From positions 1-64,000 of the forward strand of contig JABISG010000115.1 of assembly GCA_018699955.1 (NCBI GenBank): a DNA stretch of 64,000 nucleotides, in the 5' to 3' direction. Made by a program: the position numbers and the translations under genes. Of this stretch, positions 8,185-16,885 are shown piece after piece (the stretch's first letter is position 1; every line of letters begins with the position of its first letter). The notes below the pieces were generated by a model. That model was not told the DNA's origin. It saw only the letters and a program-made list of their open reading frames with translations, and made no database searches. Origin of the DNA: Planctomycetaceae bacterium. GTDB taxonomy: Bacteria > Planctomycetota > Planctomycetia > Planctomycetales > Planctomycetaceae.

Positions 8185-9174
8185 GTGTCATCGGCAGAGT
8201 TTGCGACAGAACCAACCACAGAGAAAACTCCCAACTTTCTTGCTCGTCGTTTTTCGCTGATGCGAGCAAGAGAGCACGTGATTCGGTTTGCGCTCTTCCT
8301 TTGCGCGTTGCTTTCGGTCGGCACAACCGTTGGCATTGTCTTTGTGCTCGTGACCGAAGCTGTTGTTTCCGTTGGACCGAACACTGCATTTTTTCAGGAA
8401 GTGTCGGTCACGGAATTCTTCACCGAGACGCGTTGGACACCACAGTTTGCCGAGCAACACTTCGGCGTGCTGCCGCTGTTGGTGGGAACATTTCTGATTG
8501 CCGGCATTGCCGCGGTGATCGCATTGCCCGTCGGCCTATCGAGCGCCATCTACTTGAATGAATACGCGTCCCCCCGCACCCGCAACATCATCCGTCCCAC
8601 CCTGGAACTTCTGGCGGGCATTCCAACCGTCGTTTACGGCTATTTCGCACTGGTCTTCGTAACCCCCTATGTACTCAGGCCAATCTTTCAGGATTGGCTT
8701 GGCTTCGATGTCGATGTGTTTAACGCGGCCAGCGCCGGAATTGTTGTGGGCATTATGATACTGCCGATGGTCTCATCGCTAAGTGAAGACGCGCTGCGTG
8801 CCGTTCCGCGCGGATTGCGAGAATCGGGCTATGCACTGGGGTCAACAAAGTTCGACGTCTCGGTCAAGGTGGTGCTGCCGGCGGCCTCTTCGGGAATTGT
8901 GGCGTCGTTTCTGTTGGCAATCTCGCGTGCCGTCGGAGAAACCATGGCGGTTTCCATCGCCGCGGGAATGACTCCGGCACTCACAATGAACCCGTTTCGC
9001 AGCGTGCAAACGATGACTTCGTATATCGTCAACGTCAGCCTCGGCGACACACCGGCGGGCAGCATCGGATACCAAAGCCTCTACGCTATCGCGTTGACGC
9101 TGTTCTGCATCACGCTGGCGATGAACATTCTGTCGCAGGCTGTGTTGCGTCGCTTCCGCGAGGTGTATGAATGA
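8185..9174 (+). CDS. pstC: Phosphate ABC transporter permease PstC
   Basis: 329 residues from a GTG start at 8185. Six membrane segments are visible (first near 33-58, last near 297-318). The permease coupling loop is present: EDALRAVPRGLRESGYALGS and then ISRAVGETMAVSIAAG, the EAA-type motif that docks on PstB. The FGVLPLLVGTF and YLNEYASPR segments are typical of PstC. It pairs with PstA to form the phosphate channel. Its end overlaps the pstA start by 4 bp (ATGA). Confidence 0.94.
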   Translation: MSSAEFATEPTTEKTPNFLARRFSLMRAREHVIRFALFLCALLSVGTTVGIVFVLVTEAVVSVGPNTAFFQEVSVTEFFTETRWTPQFAEQHFGVLPLLVGTFLIAGIAAVIALPVGLSSAIYLNEYASPRTRNIIRPTLELLAGIPTVVYGYFALVFVTPYVLRPIFQDWLGFDVDVFNAASAGIVVGIMILPMVSSLSEDALRAVPRGLRESGYALGSTKFDVSVKVVLPAASSGIVASFLLAISRAVGETMAVSIAAGMTPALTMNPFRSVQTMTSYIVNVSLGDTPAGSIGYQSLYAIALTLFCITLAMNILSQAVLRRFREVYE

Positions 9175-10172
9175 GTCAGTCCGATCAGGTTTATAAATCT
9201 CGGTTGGCCACACGACATCGCTTGGGGCGAATGTTCGGCGCCGTATGTATGGCTTCGACCTGGTTTGGCATCGCTGTCCTGGTTGTGCTGCTGATGGGAG
9301 TTGTGTGGCAGGCTTCTGGTTGGTTGGACTGGAATTTCCTCACCAACTTCGATTCGCGGCATCCCGAACAAGCGGGGATTCTGGCCGGCCTGTGGGGCAG
9401 TTTGTGGCTGATTTTGTTCACGACATTGTTCTCGGTCCCCACTGGAATCGGAGCCGCGCTGTATCTCGAAGAATACGCGCATGACAACTGGTTGAAACGT
9501 CTCATTCAGGTCAACCTGTCGAATCTCGCCGGCGTGCCGTCGATTGTTTACGGCATTCTGGGGTTAACCGTGTTCGTGCGAATGTTCGGCCTGTTCGGGG
9601 CGCAACCGAAAGTCGTCGAAGTTCCACTGATCTTCGCGAATCTGGAAATCCCGCTCCCGTTGGGACGAACGGTCATCGCTGCCGCGTTAACACTCTCACT
9701 ATTGATTCTGCCGGTGGTCATCGTCGCTGCACAGGAAGCGCTGCGATCGGTTCCGGTTTCAATCCGAAAAGCCTCCTATGCACTTGGAGCGACCCAATGG
9801 CAAACCGTGCGGCATCAGGTCCTGCCGGCTGCCTTGCCAGGCATGTTGACGGGAGTGATTCTCGCCGTCTCGCGGGCGATTGGGGAAACGGCACCGTTGG
9901 TGATGATTGGCGCGCTGACCTACGTCGCCTTTACGCCGGGCGACATCTCCAGCCCGGCGGACATCATCTCGAATCCAAGCGGTATCGCCGAAGCGCCCTT
10001 CGCCACGTTCACCGCACTTCCGATTCAGATTTTCAACTGGGTGTCGCGGCCCAAAACCGAATATCAGCACGTGGCCGCAGCGGGAATTCTTGTGTTGTTG
10101 GCGGTTCTGCTGATGCTCAACGGAGCCGCGATCCTGGTACGCCACCGTTTCCAAAAACGGATTCGCTGGTAG
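9171..10172 (+). CDS. pstA: Phosphate ABC transporter permease PstA
   Basis: 333 residues starting inside the last codons of pstC (4-bp overlap), which implies coupled translation. Membrane segments begin near residues 27, 80, 120, 165, 220 and 302. PstA features: YLEEYAHDNW, NLAGVPSIVYGILGL, EALRSVPVSIRKASYALGAT, and ISRAIGETAPLVMIGA just upstream of a periplasmic loop. With PstC it forms the membrane pore for phosphate driven by PstB. Confidence 0.94.
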   Translation: MSQSDQVYKSRLATRHRLGRMFGAVCMASTWFGIAVLVVLLMGVVWQASGWLDWNFLTNFDSRHPEQAGILAGLWGSLWLILFTTLFSVPTGIGAALYLEEYAHDNWLKRLIQVNLSNLAGVPSIVYGILGLTVFVRMFGLFGAQPKVVEVPLIFANLEIPLPLGRTVIAAALTLSLLILPVVIVAAQEALRSVPVSIRKASYALGATQWQTVRHQVLPAALPGMLTGVILAVSRAIGETAPLVMIGALTYVAFTPGDISSPADIISNPSGIAEAPFATFTALPIQIFNWVSRPKTEYQHVAAAGILVLLAVLLMLNGAAILVRHRFQKRIRW

Positions 10173-10212
10173 TTTATTCTCGAATACATGCCTACATCGG
10201 CGATCAATTCTC

Positions 10213-11055
10213 ATGATGACACAGCTCGACAAGATTTCAGAACGCGCGCATCATCGGCCACGCCATGAAACGGAGAAGCGGGTGCGCGACACGAATCCGA
10301 TGCCGTTCAAAATCGAAACTCAGGACCTGTCATTCTTCTATGGACCGAATCAGGTCTTGTTCGATGTTTCGATGGCGATACAGCAACAGTCGGTCACCGC
10401 GCTCATTGGCCCGTCGGGTTGCGGCAAGAGCACGTTTTTGCGAACGATCAATCGGATGAACGACATCGTTGAGGGAACACGGCACACCGGCCAGGTGTCG
10501 CTGGAAGGAATGGACATCTACGCTCCGCAGGTCGATGTTGTTGCATTGAGGAAACGCGTGGGAATGGTCTTCCAGAAATCGAACCCGTTCCCAAAGTCCA
10601 ACTTCGAGAACGTGGCTTACGGACCTCGAATTGCCGGCACGCGGAACAAGAAGATACTCGCTGAAATTGTGGAGCGGTCGCTCGAGCGGGCCGGCTTGTG
10701 GGACGAAGTGAAAGACCGCCTGCACGAACCGTCGCTGGCCCTGTCCGGTGGTCAACAACAGCGGCTGTGCATTGCCCGAGCATTGGCGACCGATCCCGAT
10801 GTGCTGCTGATGGACGAGCCGGCCTCGGCGCTCGATCCCGCTTCGACCGCAAAAATTGAAGACTTAATCTTTGAACTGAAACAGAACTACACGATCGTCA
10901 TCGTCACGCATAACATGCAACAGGCGGCCCGCATCAGCGACCGGACGGCATTCTTCTATGAAGGACACCTCATTGAGATGGAGAAGACAACAGAGATTTT
11001 CACAAAGCCGCGCGAGAGACAAACCGAGGACTACATCACCGGGCGTTTCGGATAA
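10213..11055 (+). CDS. pstB: Phosphate ABC transporter ATPase PstB
   Basis: 280 residues from ATG 10213; an internal ATG at 10300 (MPFKIETQDL) would give a 251-residue product closer to the usual length, and neither has a strong ribosome-binding site. Motifs: Walker A GPSGCGKS, Q-loop MVFQKSNPFPKS, signature LSGGQQQR, Walker B VLLMDEPASALD and switch His in VTHNM. The C-terminal EIFTKPRERQTEDYITGRFG is diagnostic of PstB. It hydrolyses ATP to drive uptake through PstC/PstA. Confidence 0.95.
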   Translation: MMTQLDKISERAHHRPRHETEKRVRDTNPMPFKIETQDLSFFYGPNQVLFDVSMAIQQQSVTALIGPSGCGKSTFLRTINRMNDIVEGTRHTGQVSLEGMDIYAPQVDVVALRKRVGMVFQKSNPFPKSNFENVAYGPRIAGTRNKKILAEIVERSLERAGLWDEVKDRLHEPSLALSGGQQQRLCIARALATDPDVLLMDEPASALDPASTAKIEDLIFELKQNYTIVIVTHNMQQAARISDRTAFFYEGHLIEMEKTTEIFTKPRERQTEDYITGRFG

Positions 11056-11056
11056 G

Positions 11057-11143
11057 GTCGATTGACGATTGTCGATTGATAATTGTCAATTGAAAATGTT
11101 GCAATTCGTGCGTCTTATTCCAATCTTCAATCGACAATTTCCA
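11057..11143. repeat. Palindromic AT-rich repeat between pstB and phoU
   Basis: The junction holds GTCGATTGA/AATTGTC-type units. A perfect 12-nt inverted repeat (ATTGTCGATTGA at 11068-11079 against 11127-11138) encloses a further AATTGTCAATTG palindrome at 11081-11092. It starts right after the pstB stop and ends at the phoU start, so the transcript could fold here and change the pstB:phoU expression ratio (inference). Confidence 0.6.
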
Positions 11144-11803
11144 ATGTCCATTCATCTCACTCGTGACCTTGACGGATTGCATCGAAGTTTGCTTTCGATG
11201 TGCGCGATGGTTGAGGAAATGGTCCATAAGGCGGTCGATGGGTTGGCGAAACCGAGCGAAGAGTTTGCCGGCGAGTTGGCCCGGCAGGACGACGAAATCG
11301 ATCGCTGCGACGTGCAAATTGAAGAAGAGTGCCTGAAAATCCTGGCATTGCATCAACCCGTTGCAATCGACTTGCGACGTATTTCCACGGTCATGAAAAT
11401 CACCGGAGAATTGGAACGCGTTGCCGACTTGGGAGTCCACATTGCTGAGCGTGCAAGTGGGTTAGTGCCGGGGACGGAAATTGTTGTCCTCGACAAGTTC
11501 AAGGAAATGGCGAGAATTGCGCTGGAGATGTTGCACAGCGCAATCGATGCCTACGTCGCGCTCGACAGTGAGTTGGCTCGAAATGTGTGTACCAGGGACG
11601 ATATTGTCGATGAATTGAACCGGGAGATCATTCAGGAACTGGTTGAGGCGATGCAGCATTCGCCCGATCTGGTCGAAGCATCGATGCACCTGTTTTCAGC
11701 ATCCCGTCATGTCGAACGCGTCGCCGATCACGCCACAAATATCGCGGAAGACGTCGTCTACCTTGTGGAAGGACAAATCATCAGACATCGGTCCATTTTA
11801 TAA
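11144..11803 (+). CDS. phoU: Phosphate signalling regulator PhoU
   Basis: 219 residues from ATG 11144 (MSIHLTRDLDGLHRSLL). A frame opening at 11069 only adds repeat-derived sequence. Two PhoU three-helix repeats are present: the first has LSMCAMVEEMVHKAVDGL and E-rich helices with DDEIDRCDVQIEEECLKILAL, the second has HSPDLVEASMHLFSASRHVERVADHATNIAEDVVYL, which contains the E-x-x-x-D metal-binding motif. PhoU links Pst transporter activity to PhoR and represses the Pho response when phosphate is plentiful. phoB follows after 12 bp. Confidence 0.93.
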   Translation: MSIHLTRDLDGLHRSLLSMCAMVEEMVHKAVDGLAKPSEEFAGELARQDDEIDRCDVQIEEECLKILALHQPVAIDLRRISTVMKITGELERVADLGVHIAERASGLVPGTEIVVLDKFKEMARIALEMLHSAIDAYVALDSELARNVCTRDDIVDELNREIIQELVEAMQHSPDLVEASMHLFSASRHVERVADHATNIAEDVVYLVEGQIIRHRSIL

Positions 11804-11815
11804 CAGTCTGGAAAC

Positions 11816-12505
11816 ATGGCGAAGCAAACCATTTTGATCATCGAAGACGAGCCATCTCTCGTCGACATTCTCACGTACAACCTCAGCAAAGAAGGTCTTG
11901 AAGTCATCGTTGCCACCGATGGGCAGGAAGGTCTGCGCCTCGCCCGCTCAGCTTTGCCCGATTTAGTAGTCCTCGACCTCATGCTCCCCATTGTGGACGG
12001 CTTAGACGTCTGTCGGCAACTACGCAGCAATCCCAAGACGCAACGCATCCGCATTCTGATGTTGACGGCCAAGAGTGAAGAGGTCGATGAGATCGTCGGA
12101 TTCAGCATGGGCGCCGACGATTACGTGAGCAAGCCGTTCAAACTCAAGCCGTTGATTCATCGCGTCAAAGCGCTGCTTCGCCGTTCGAGTGACCAGAAGC
12201 GAAGCGGTGACATCGTGATCAGCCATGGAATCGAAATCGACCGCTTGAGTCATGTCGCAAAGCTCGATGGCCGGGAGTTACAACTCACGCCGACCGAGTT
12301 TCAATTACTCTGGACACTGGCTCGACAGCCGGGCCGTGCCTTCACCCGCAACGAACTCATGGACCGTTGCCGTGGTGCAGATGCTCCTTCGTTCGAGCGG
12401 ACGATCGATGTCCACATCCGCTCGCTGAGACACAAACTTGAGGATTCGTCTAGTGTGATCGAAACCGTCAGAGGCGTCGGTTACCGCTGCCGGTCAGAAG
12501 AGTAA
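11816..12505 (+). CDS. phoB: Phosphate-regulon response regulator PhoB
   Basis: 229 residues. The receiver domain (1-120) carries the acidic pair E10/D11, phosphorylation site Asp54 in VVLDLMLP, Thr84 and Lys106. The C-terminal winged-helix OmpR/PhoB domain has LTPTEFQLLWTLARQPGRAFTR and the recognition helix region ERTIDVHIRSLRHKLE, ending VIETVRGVGYR. Phosphorylated by PhoR, it activates phosphate-starvation genes. phoB is last in this operon, with phoR first, which differs from the adjacent phoBR arrangement of enterobacteria. Confidence 0.93.
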   Translation: MAKQTILIIEDEPSLVDILTYNLSKEGLEVIVATDGQEGLRLARSALPDLVVLDLMLPIVDGLDVCRQLRSNPKTQRIRILMLTAKSEEVDEIVGFSMGADDYVSKPFKLKPLIHRVKALLRRSSDQKRSGDIVISHGIEIDRLSHVAKLDGRELQLTPTEFQLLWTLARQPGRAFTRNELMDRCRGADAPSFERTIDVHIRSLRHKLEDSSSVIETVRGVGYRCRSEE

Positions 12506-12667
12506 TCACCGCCGACTTCTTGTCCTTCTCGCGTGTGCGGAAACTCCGTAACCGTCGTCGCACGCTCTTTCACAGAGAGTCGTCGCGTCCTGCTCATGGA
12601 AAGAACTGCCGGTTGGGTTTATGCTACAGCAAACGGCCAGCGGTTCCAGATTCATGGGAGACAGGAA

Positions 12668-15600
12668 TTGACGACGTCGAACTTGAAGAGAGATTGGTCA
12701 TCCAAGTGGACTCTCACATCACTGTTAATTGCATGTGGTGCCTTGCTTTGCACATCGACTTGCCAGGCTCAAGGCACTGTTGCCGTCGAAGAAGCACCGC
12801 GGCCTTTGTCGCCGGCTGAGGCCGTCAAGCGGTTCAAAGTCGCTGAGGGATTGCAGATCAAGCTGGCTGTCTCCGAGCCGCAGGTGGTTCAGCCGTTGTC
12901 GATCAGTTTCGATGATCGCGGTCGGATGTGGGTGTTGCAGTACCGGCAATTCCCGAATCCGAAAGGCTTGAAGCCGGTCAAAGTTGATAACTGGCTGCGA
13001 ACGAAGTACGACAAGCTGCCCGATCCGCCACCAAAGGGGCCAAAAGGCAACGACCGGATTTCGATCTACGAAGATACCAACGGAGACGGCCGCGCGGATA
13101 GCGTCAAACACTTTCTCTCGAACTTGAACCTCGCCTCTGGAATGGCCGTGGGATACGGCGGCGTGTACGTCGCTCAGCCGCCTTATCTGTTGTTCTACGC
13201 CGACCTGAATCGAGACGACGTCCCCGATGGCGATCCCGAGGTGTTGTTGCGCGGGTTCGGCATGGACGACGCGCATGCGTTTGCCAACTCGTTAACCTGG
13301 GGACCCGATGGTTGGCTTTACGGTGCGCAAGGCAGCACAGCGACGGCCGAGATTCGGGGCATTGGCTTTCAGCAGGGCGTGTGGCGTTTTCATCCGCGCA
13401 CCAAACAGTTTGAACTGTTCGCTGAAGGGGGCGGCAACACCTGGGGCATCGACTTCGATCGGTTCGGCAACCTGTTCGCCGGCGGCAACACGGTCGAGCC
13501 GCTCGTGCATCACGTTCAAGGGGCGTACTACGTCAAAGGATTCGGCAAGCACGGCCCGCTGCACAATCCGCATTCCTACGGCTATTTTCAGCCGGTGAAA
13601 CATCACGGTTATACCGGCGACAGCCTGACCGGCGGGTTTGTACTCTACCAGGGCGGCGCGTTCCCCCCGCGTTTCAACGGCGCCTGCATTGCGCCCAACA
13701 CCCGTCACAGCGCGAGCCGTTGGAGTACGCTCGAAAAACGCAGTTCAACATTTGCAACGCGCGCTGTCGGCGACTTCATTACCACCAGCGACATCTGGTT
13801 CCGTCCGGTCGATTCGACCGTCGGGCCGGACGGTGCGCTATATGTTGCCGACTGGTACGACTACAACATTTCGCATTCCTCGCCGAAGAATCGCAGCAAG
13901 TGGTATCAGCCAAGCAAAGACGACGGACGCGTCTGGCGGGTCGCCCCCAATGACGTCATGACGATTCCCTCCGGTCGAATTGATTTGGGCGCACAGTCCA
14001 GCGACGAGCTGATCGAATTGCTTTCGCATCCCAACGATTGGTATGCACGCCAGGCGCGACAAATATTTGCCGAGCGGCGGGACCGTTCGGTTGTTCCCCG
14101 TCTCAAGACATTGCTTGCGAGCAACGACCAGCGACTGGTGTTACAGGCGTTGTGGTCGATTTACGTCAGCGGCGGATTCGACGAAGAACTTGCCAAGACG
14201 ACGCTCCGCAGCAAGCACGAATACGTTCGCGCATGGGCCGTCCGGCTGTTGGGTGATGAACGAAGCGTGTCGCCACGGTTACCGCCGCAACTCACGCGGC
14301 TTGCTGGCGAGGAATCAAGCCTCATCGTCCGCAGCCAGTTGGCCTGCACGGCAAAGCGATTGCCGGCCGACGCGGGAATCCCCATCGTCCGCGAGTTGCT
14401 TCGCCACGACGAGGACGCGGAAGACATCCACGTGCCGCTGCTACTGTGGTGGGCGATTGAGGACAAAGCGATCTCTGATACCAACGCGGTTTTGCGATTG
14501 GTCGAATCGTCCGACGCCTGGCAATTGCCACTCGTGCGACAATTCATCATCGAACGACTCGCCCGCCGCCTGACGGCCGAAGGCACCGAAGAGGGTTTCG
14601 CAGCCTGTGCGCGTCTGCTGGCGATGGCGCCCAGCGATGCCGACGTCGATCTCATCTTGGCGGGAATGTTGGGGGCGCTGTCCGGTCGCAGAATCGAAAG
14701 CGTTCCGCAATCACTAAAGCTGTCGCTCGACAAATTAGCGGAACGAAGAAACTCCGACCCAAAAGTCATGCAGCTCGCATTGCGAATGGGCGCTTCGACA
14801 ACAGCCGCCGTACGATTCATCGAAAACGCAAATCGACCGGCCGGCGAGCGGGTCGCCATCATTCGCGCTCTCGGCGAAACGCGATCGGTGGGAAGCACGG
14901 AAACGTTGCTAAGTCTGATCCGCCGCCCCGAAGCGGATTCGATACAAACGGCGGTGCTGTCGGCGCTCGGTTTCTTTCAGGATGATCGCATCGCCGCCGA
15001 TGTGCTCTCGGCTTACAAAACGCTCAAACCCGGCGCGCGGTCGCGAGCTATTGACTTACTGTCTGGCCGCCCCTCTTGGGCGATACAATTGCTCGACGCC
15101 GTCGAGAAAAAGTCGATCGACCCCAAACAGGTCACGCTGACACAAGTGCGGCAATTGCTCCAACACGATGACAAACGGATTCAAACGGCCGTCGTCAAAA
15201 CCTGGGGAAAAGTTCAGCCGGCAACGCCGCTCCAAAAACAGGGCCGCATCTCAGCGGTCACCCAGTTGCTTTATCGCGGCAAGTCCGACACCACACGCGG
15301 ATTGATCGTCTACGAAAAGACCTGCGCAAGCTGCCACAAATTGCATAGCAAAGGAACTCCCATCGGGCCCGACCTCACCGGTGCCGAGCGGAAAGACCGC
15401 CAGAAGCTGATCCGCAACGTCGTCGATCCGAACGCCGAGGTCCGACCGCAATACATTTCCCACATCGCCGTCACCACCGACGGCCGCGTGCTGACCGGCC
15501 TGTTGGCCGGCTCGACAGCGGAAACAATCACCCTGCTCGACGCAAAAAACAAACGCACGGTTCTCAACCGGGCGGACGTCGAAGAACTACGCGAGTCAAC

Positions 15601-15697
15601 CGTCTCGCTGATGCCAGAAAAACTACTCGACGAGTTAACCGACCAACAAATCCGCGACTTGATTGCGTATTTGCAATCGGATGGGCCGAGCAAGTAG
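12668..15697 (+). CDS. PVC-type cytochrome c with dehydrogenase propeller and HEAT repeats
   Basis: 1009 residues from TTG 12668, chosen because GGAG lies 7 nt upstream and a signal peptide (LTSLLIACGALLCTSTCQAQ) follows; upstream in-frame starts at 12533 and 12596 would bury it. Residues about 40-440 form a glucose/sorbosone dehydrogenase-like propeller (YEDTNGDGRADSVKHFLS, SLTWGPDGWLYGAQG, VGPDGALYVADWYD). The middle is helical and HEAT-like (about 450-860). The C-terminal cytochrome c domain has CASCH (886-890) and a likely Met ligand in SLMPEKLL. Planctomycetes carry many such proteins, thought to oxidise sugars or alcohols in the periplasm and pass electrons to the haem. It opens a set of four same-strand exported enzymes. 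Confidence 0.88.
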   Translation: MTTSNLKRDWSSKWTLTSLLIACGALLCTSTCQAQGTVAVEEAPRPLSPAEAVKRFKVAEGLQIKLAVSEPQVVQPLSISFDDRGRMWVLQYRQFPNPKGLKPVKVDNWLRTKYDKLPDPPPKGPKGNDRISIYEDTNGDGRADSVKHFLSNLNLASGMAVGYGGVYVAQPPYLLFYADLNRDDVPDGDPEVLLRGFGMDDAHAFANSLTWGPDGWLYGAQGSTATAEIRGIGFQQGVWRFHPRTKQFELFAEGGGNTWGIDFDRFGNLFAGGNTVEPLVHHVQGAYYVKGFGKHGPLHNPHSYGYFQPVKHHGYTGDSLTGGFVLYQGGAFPPRFNGACIAPNTRHSASRWSTLEKRSSTFATRAVGDFITTSDIWFRPVDSTVGPDGALYVADWYDYNISHSSPKNRSKWYQPSKDDGRVWRVAPNDVMTIPSGRIDLGAQSSDELIELLSHPNDWYARQARQIFAERRDRSVVPRLKTLLASNDQRLVLQALWSIYVSGGFDEELAKTTLRSKHEYVRAWAVRLLGDERSVSPRLPPQLTRLAGEESSLIVRSQLACTAKRLPADAGIPIVRELLRHDEDAEDIHVPLLLWWAIEDKAISDTNAVLRLVESSDAWQLPLVRQFIIERLARRLTAEGTEEGFAACARLLAMAPSDADVDLILAGMLGALSGRRIESVPQSLKLSLDKLAERRNSDPKVMQLALRMGASTTAAVRFIENANRPAGERVAIIRALGETRSVGSTETLLSLIRRPEADSIQTAVLSALGFFQDDRIAADVLSAYKTLKPGARSRAIDLLSGRPSWAIQLLDAVEKKSIDPKQVTLTQVRQLLQHDDKRIQTAVVKTWGKVQPATPLQKQGRISAVTQLLYRGKSDTTRGLIVYEKTCASCHKLHSKGTPIGPDLTGAERKDRQKLIRNVVDPNAEVRPQYISHIAVTTDGRVLTGLLAGSTAETITLLDAKNKRTVLNRADVEELRESTVSLMPEKLLDELTDQQIRDLIAYLQSDGPSK

Positions 15698-15751
15698 GCA
15701 GCACGAATTTGTTCAGTGGCGTTCATCATCCTGCAACCTGACGAGAACACG

Positions 15752-16774
15752 ATGCAACATCATCCTGCGCTTCACAACACGGCAATTGAATCGGACGTTA
15801 ACCGGCGGGCTTTCATGCAATCGGTGGCGTCTTCGGCGGCGGTTGTTGGTGGGCTGACTTTGAGTGAATCTGCTCATGCGGCGCCGGACGGTAAGTCGCC
15901 CATCATCGACACCCACATGCACGTGTGGGCCAACGATCCGAAACGTTACCCCTTTCCGCATCCCTATTCCAAGGACTTCAAGAAGCCGCCCCACGAGGGG
16001 ACGGTTGAGATGTTGATGAAGGACATGGACCGGCACGGCTGCACGCATTCCGTTCTGGTTCAGGTCATCTATCACGGCTGGGACAACACCTACGTGGCCG
16101 ATTGTGTGAAGCGGTATCCGAAACGTTTGAAGGCGCACGGGCTGATCGACCCGACCGATCCCAAGGTGGCGGACAAGATGGAGTTCTGGATGAAGGAACA
16201 CGGGCTGCACGGCATGCGGTTCAGCGCAATCTATTACGAGAATGGCAAGCACGGCGGTGATGGTTGGATCAATGCCAGGGAAACGCACCGGGTCTGGCGT
16301 AAAGCCGAGAAACTGGGGGCCGTGTTCAATTACTTCATTGCTCCGAAGCAACTGCCCAAGCTGGAGACTATGGTCCGCGCCCATCCGAAGGTGCGGGTGA
16401 TTATCGATCACCTCAGCCAGATGGATCTGGGGGCCGAAGATCCCGAGCCGGATTTCCGTTTGCTGCTCGCGATGGCGAAGTACCCCAACGTGTGGGTGAA
16501 GGTCTCCGAACTCAGTTCGGTCTCGAAGTCGGGCAAGTATCCGTTTCCCGACGCCTACCCGCACGTCAAACGAGTCTACGAAGCGTTTGGGCCGGATCGA
16601 CTGCTGTTCGGAACCGGATACCCAGGGGCAGCGCGTGCAGGATACAACCGCCCGCCGTTGAATAAGGAAATCGACCTGTTCCGCAAGGAGATTCCCTTCT
16701 TCACGCCCGAGGACCAGGAGAAGATCCTCGGACGAAACGCCGCCCACCTGTGGGGTTTCGGCAAATCGACGTGA
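15752..16774 (+). CDS. Exported amidohydrolase (COG3618 TIM-barrel hydrolase/lactonase type)
   Basis: 340 residues from ATG 15752. A Tat signal is present (NRRAFMQSVASSAAVVGGL). The amidohydrolase barrel begins IIDTHMHVW with the HxH metal pair, and continues through HGLIDP, GMRF, FNYFIAPKQLPKL and VIIDHLSQ. At the end of strand 8, where related enzymes have G[ST]D[WY]P, this protein reads GTGYPG, so the canonical Asp is missing. COG3618 members hydrolyse lactones such as 2-pyrone-4,6-dicarboxylate or L-fucono-lactone. It lies 54 bp after the cytochrome gene and 111 bp before the dehydratase gene, consistent with lactone opening after sugar oxidation (inference). Confidence 0.82.
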   Translation: MQHHPALHNTAIESDVNRRAFMQSVASSAAVVGGLTLSESAHAAPDGKSPIIDTHMHVWANDPKRYPFPHPYSKDFKKPPHEGTVEMLMKDMDRHGCTHSVLVQVIYHGWDNTYVADCVKRYPKRLKAHGLIDPTDPKVADKMEFWMKEHGLHGMRFSAIYYENGKHGGDGWINARETHRVWRKAEKLGAVFNYFIAPKQLPKLETMVRAHPKVRVIIDHLSQMDLGAEDPEPDFRLLLAMAKYPNVWVKVSELSSVSKSGKYPFPDAYPHVKRVYEAFGPDRLLFGTGYPGAARAGYNRPPLNKEIDLFRKEIPFFTPEDQEKILGRNAAHLWGFGKST

Positions 16775-16885
16775 TGCTGATGCGATCAGCGGATTCGGAT
16801 TCGTTTCATCAATCTGTCCGATTTCAGTCCCATCTGATGCGCCCCGTGTTCTAGTTGTCGCAATTGGAATTGGTCCAGGAGTCTC

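Noticed and set aside
15713..16747. Minus-strand frame of 344 codons
   Set aside because: Shadow of the amidohydrolase gene on the plus strand, which has a Tat signal and HxH motif.
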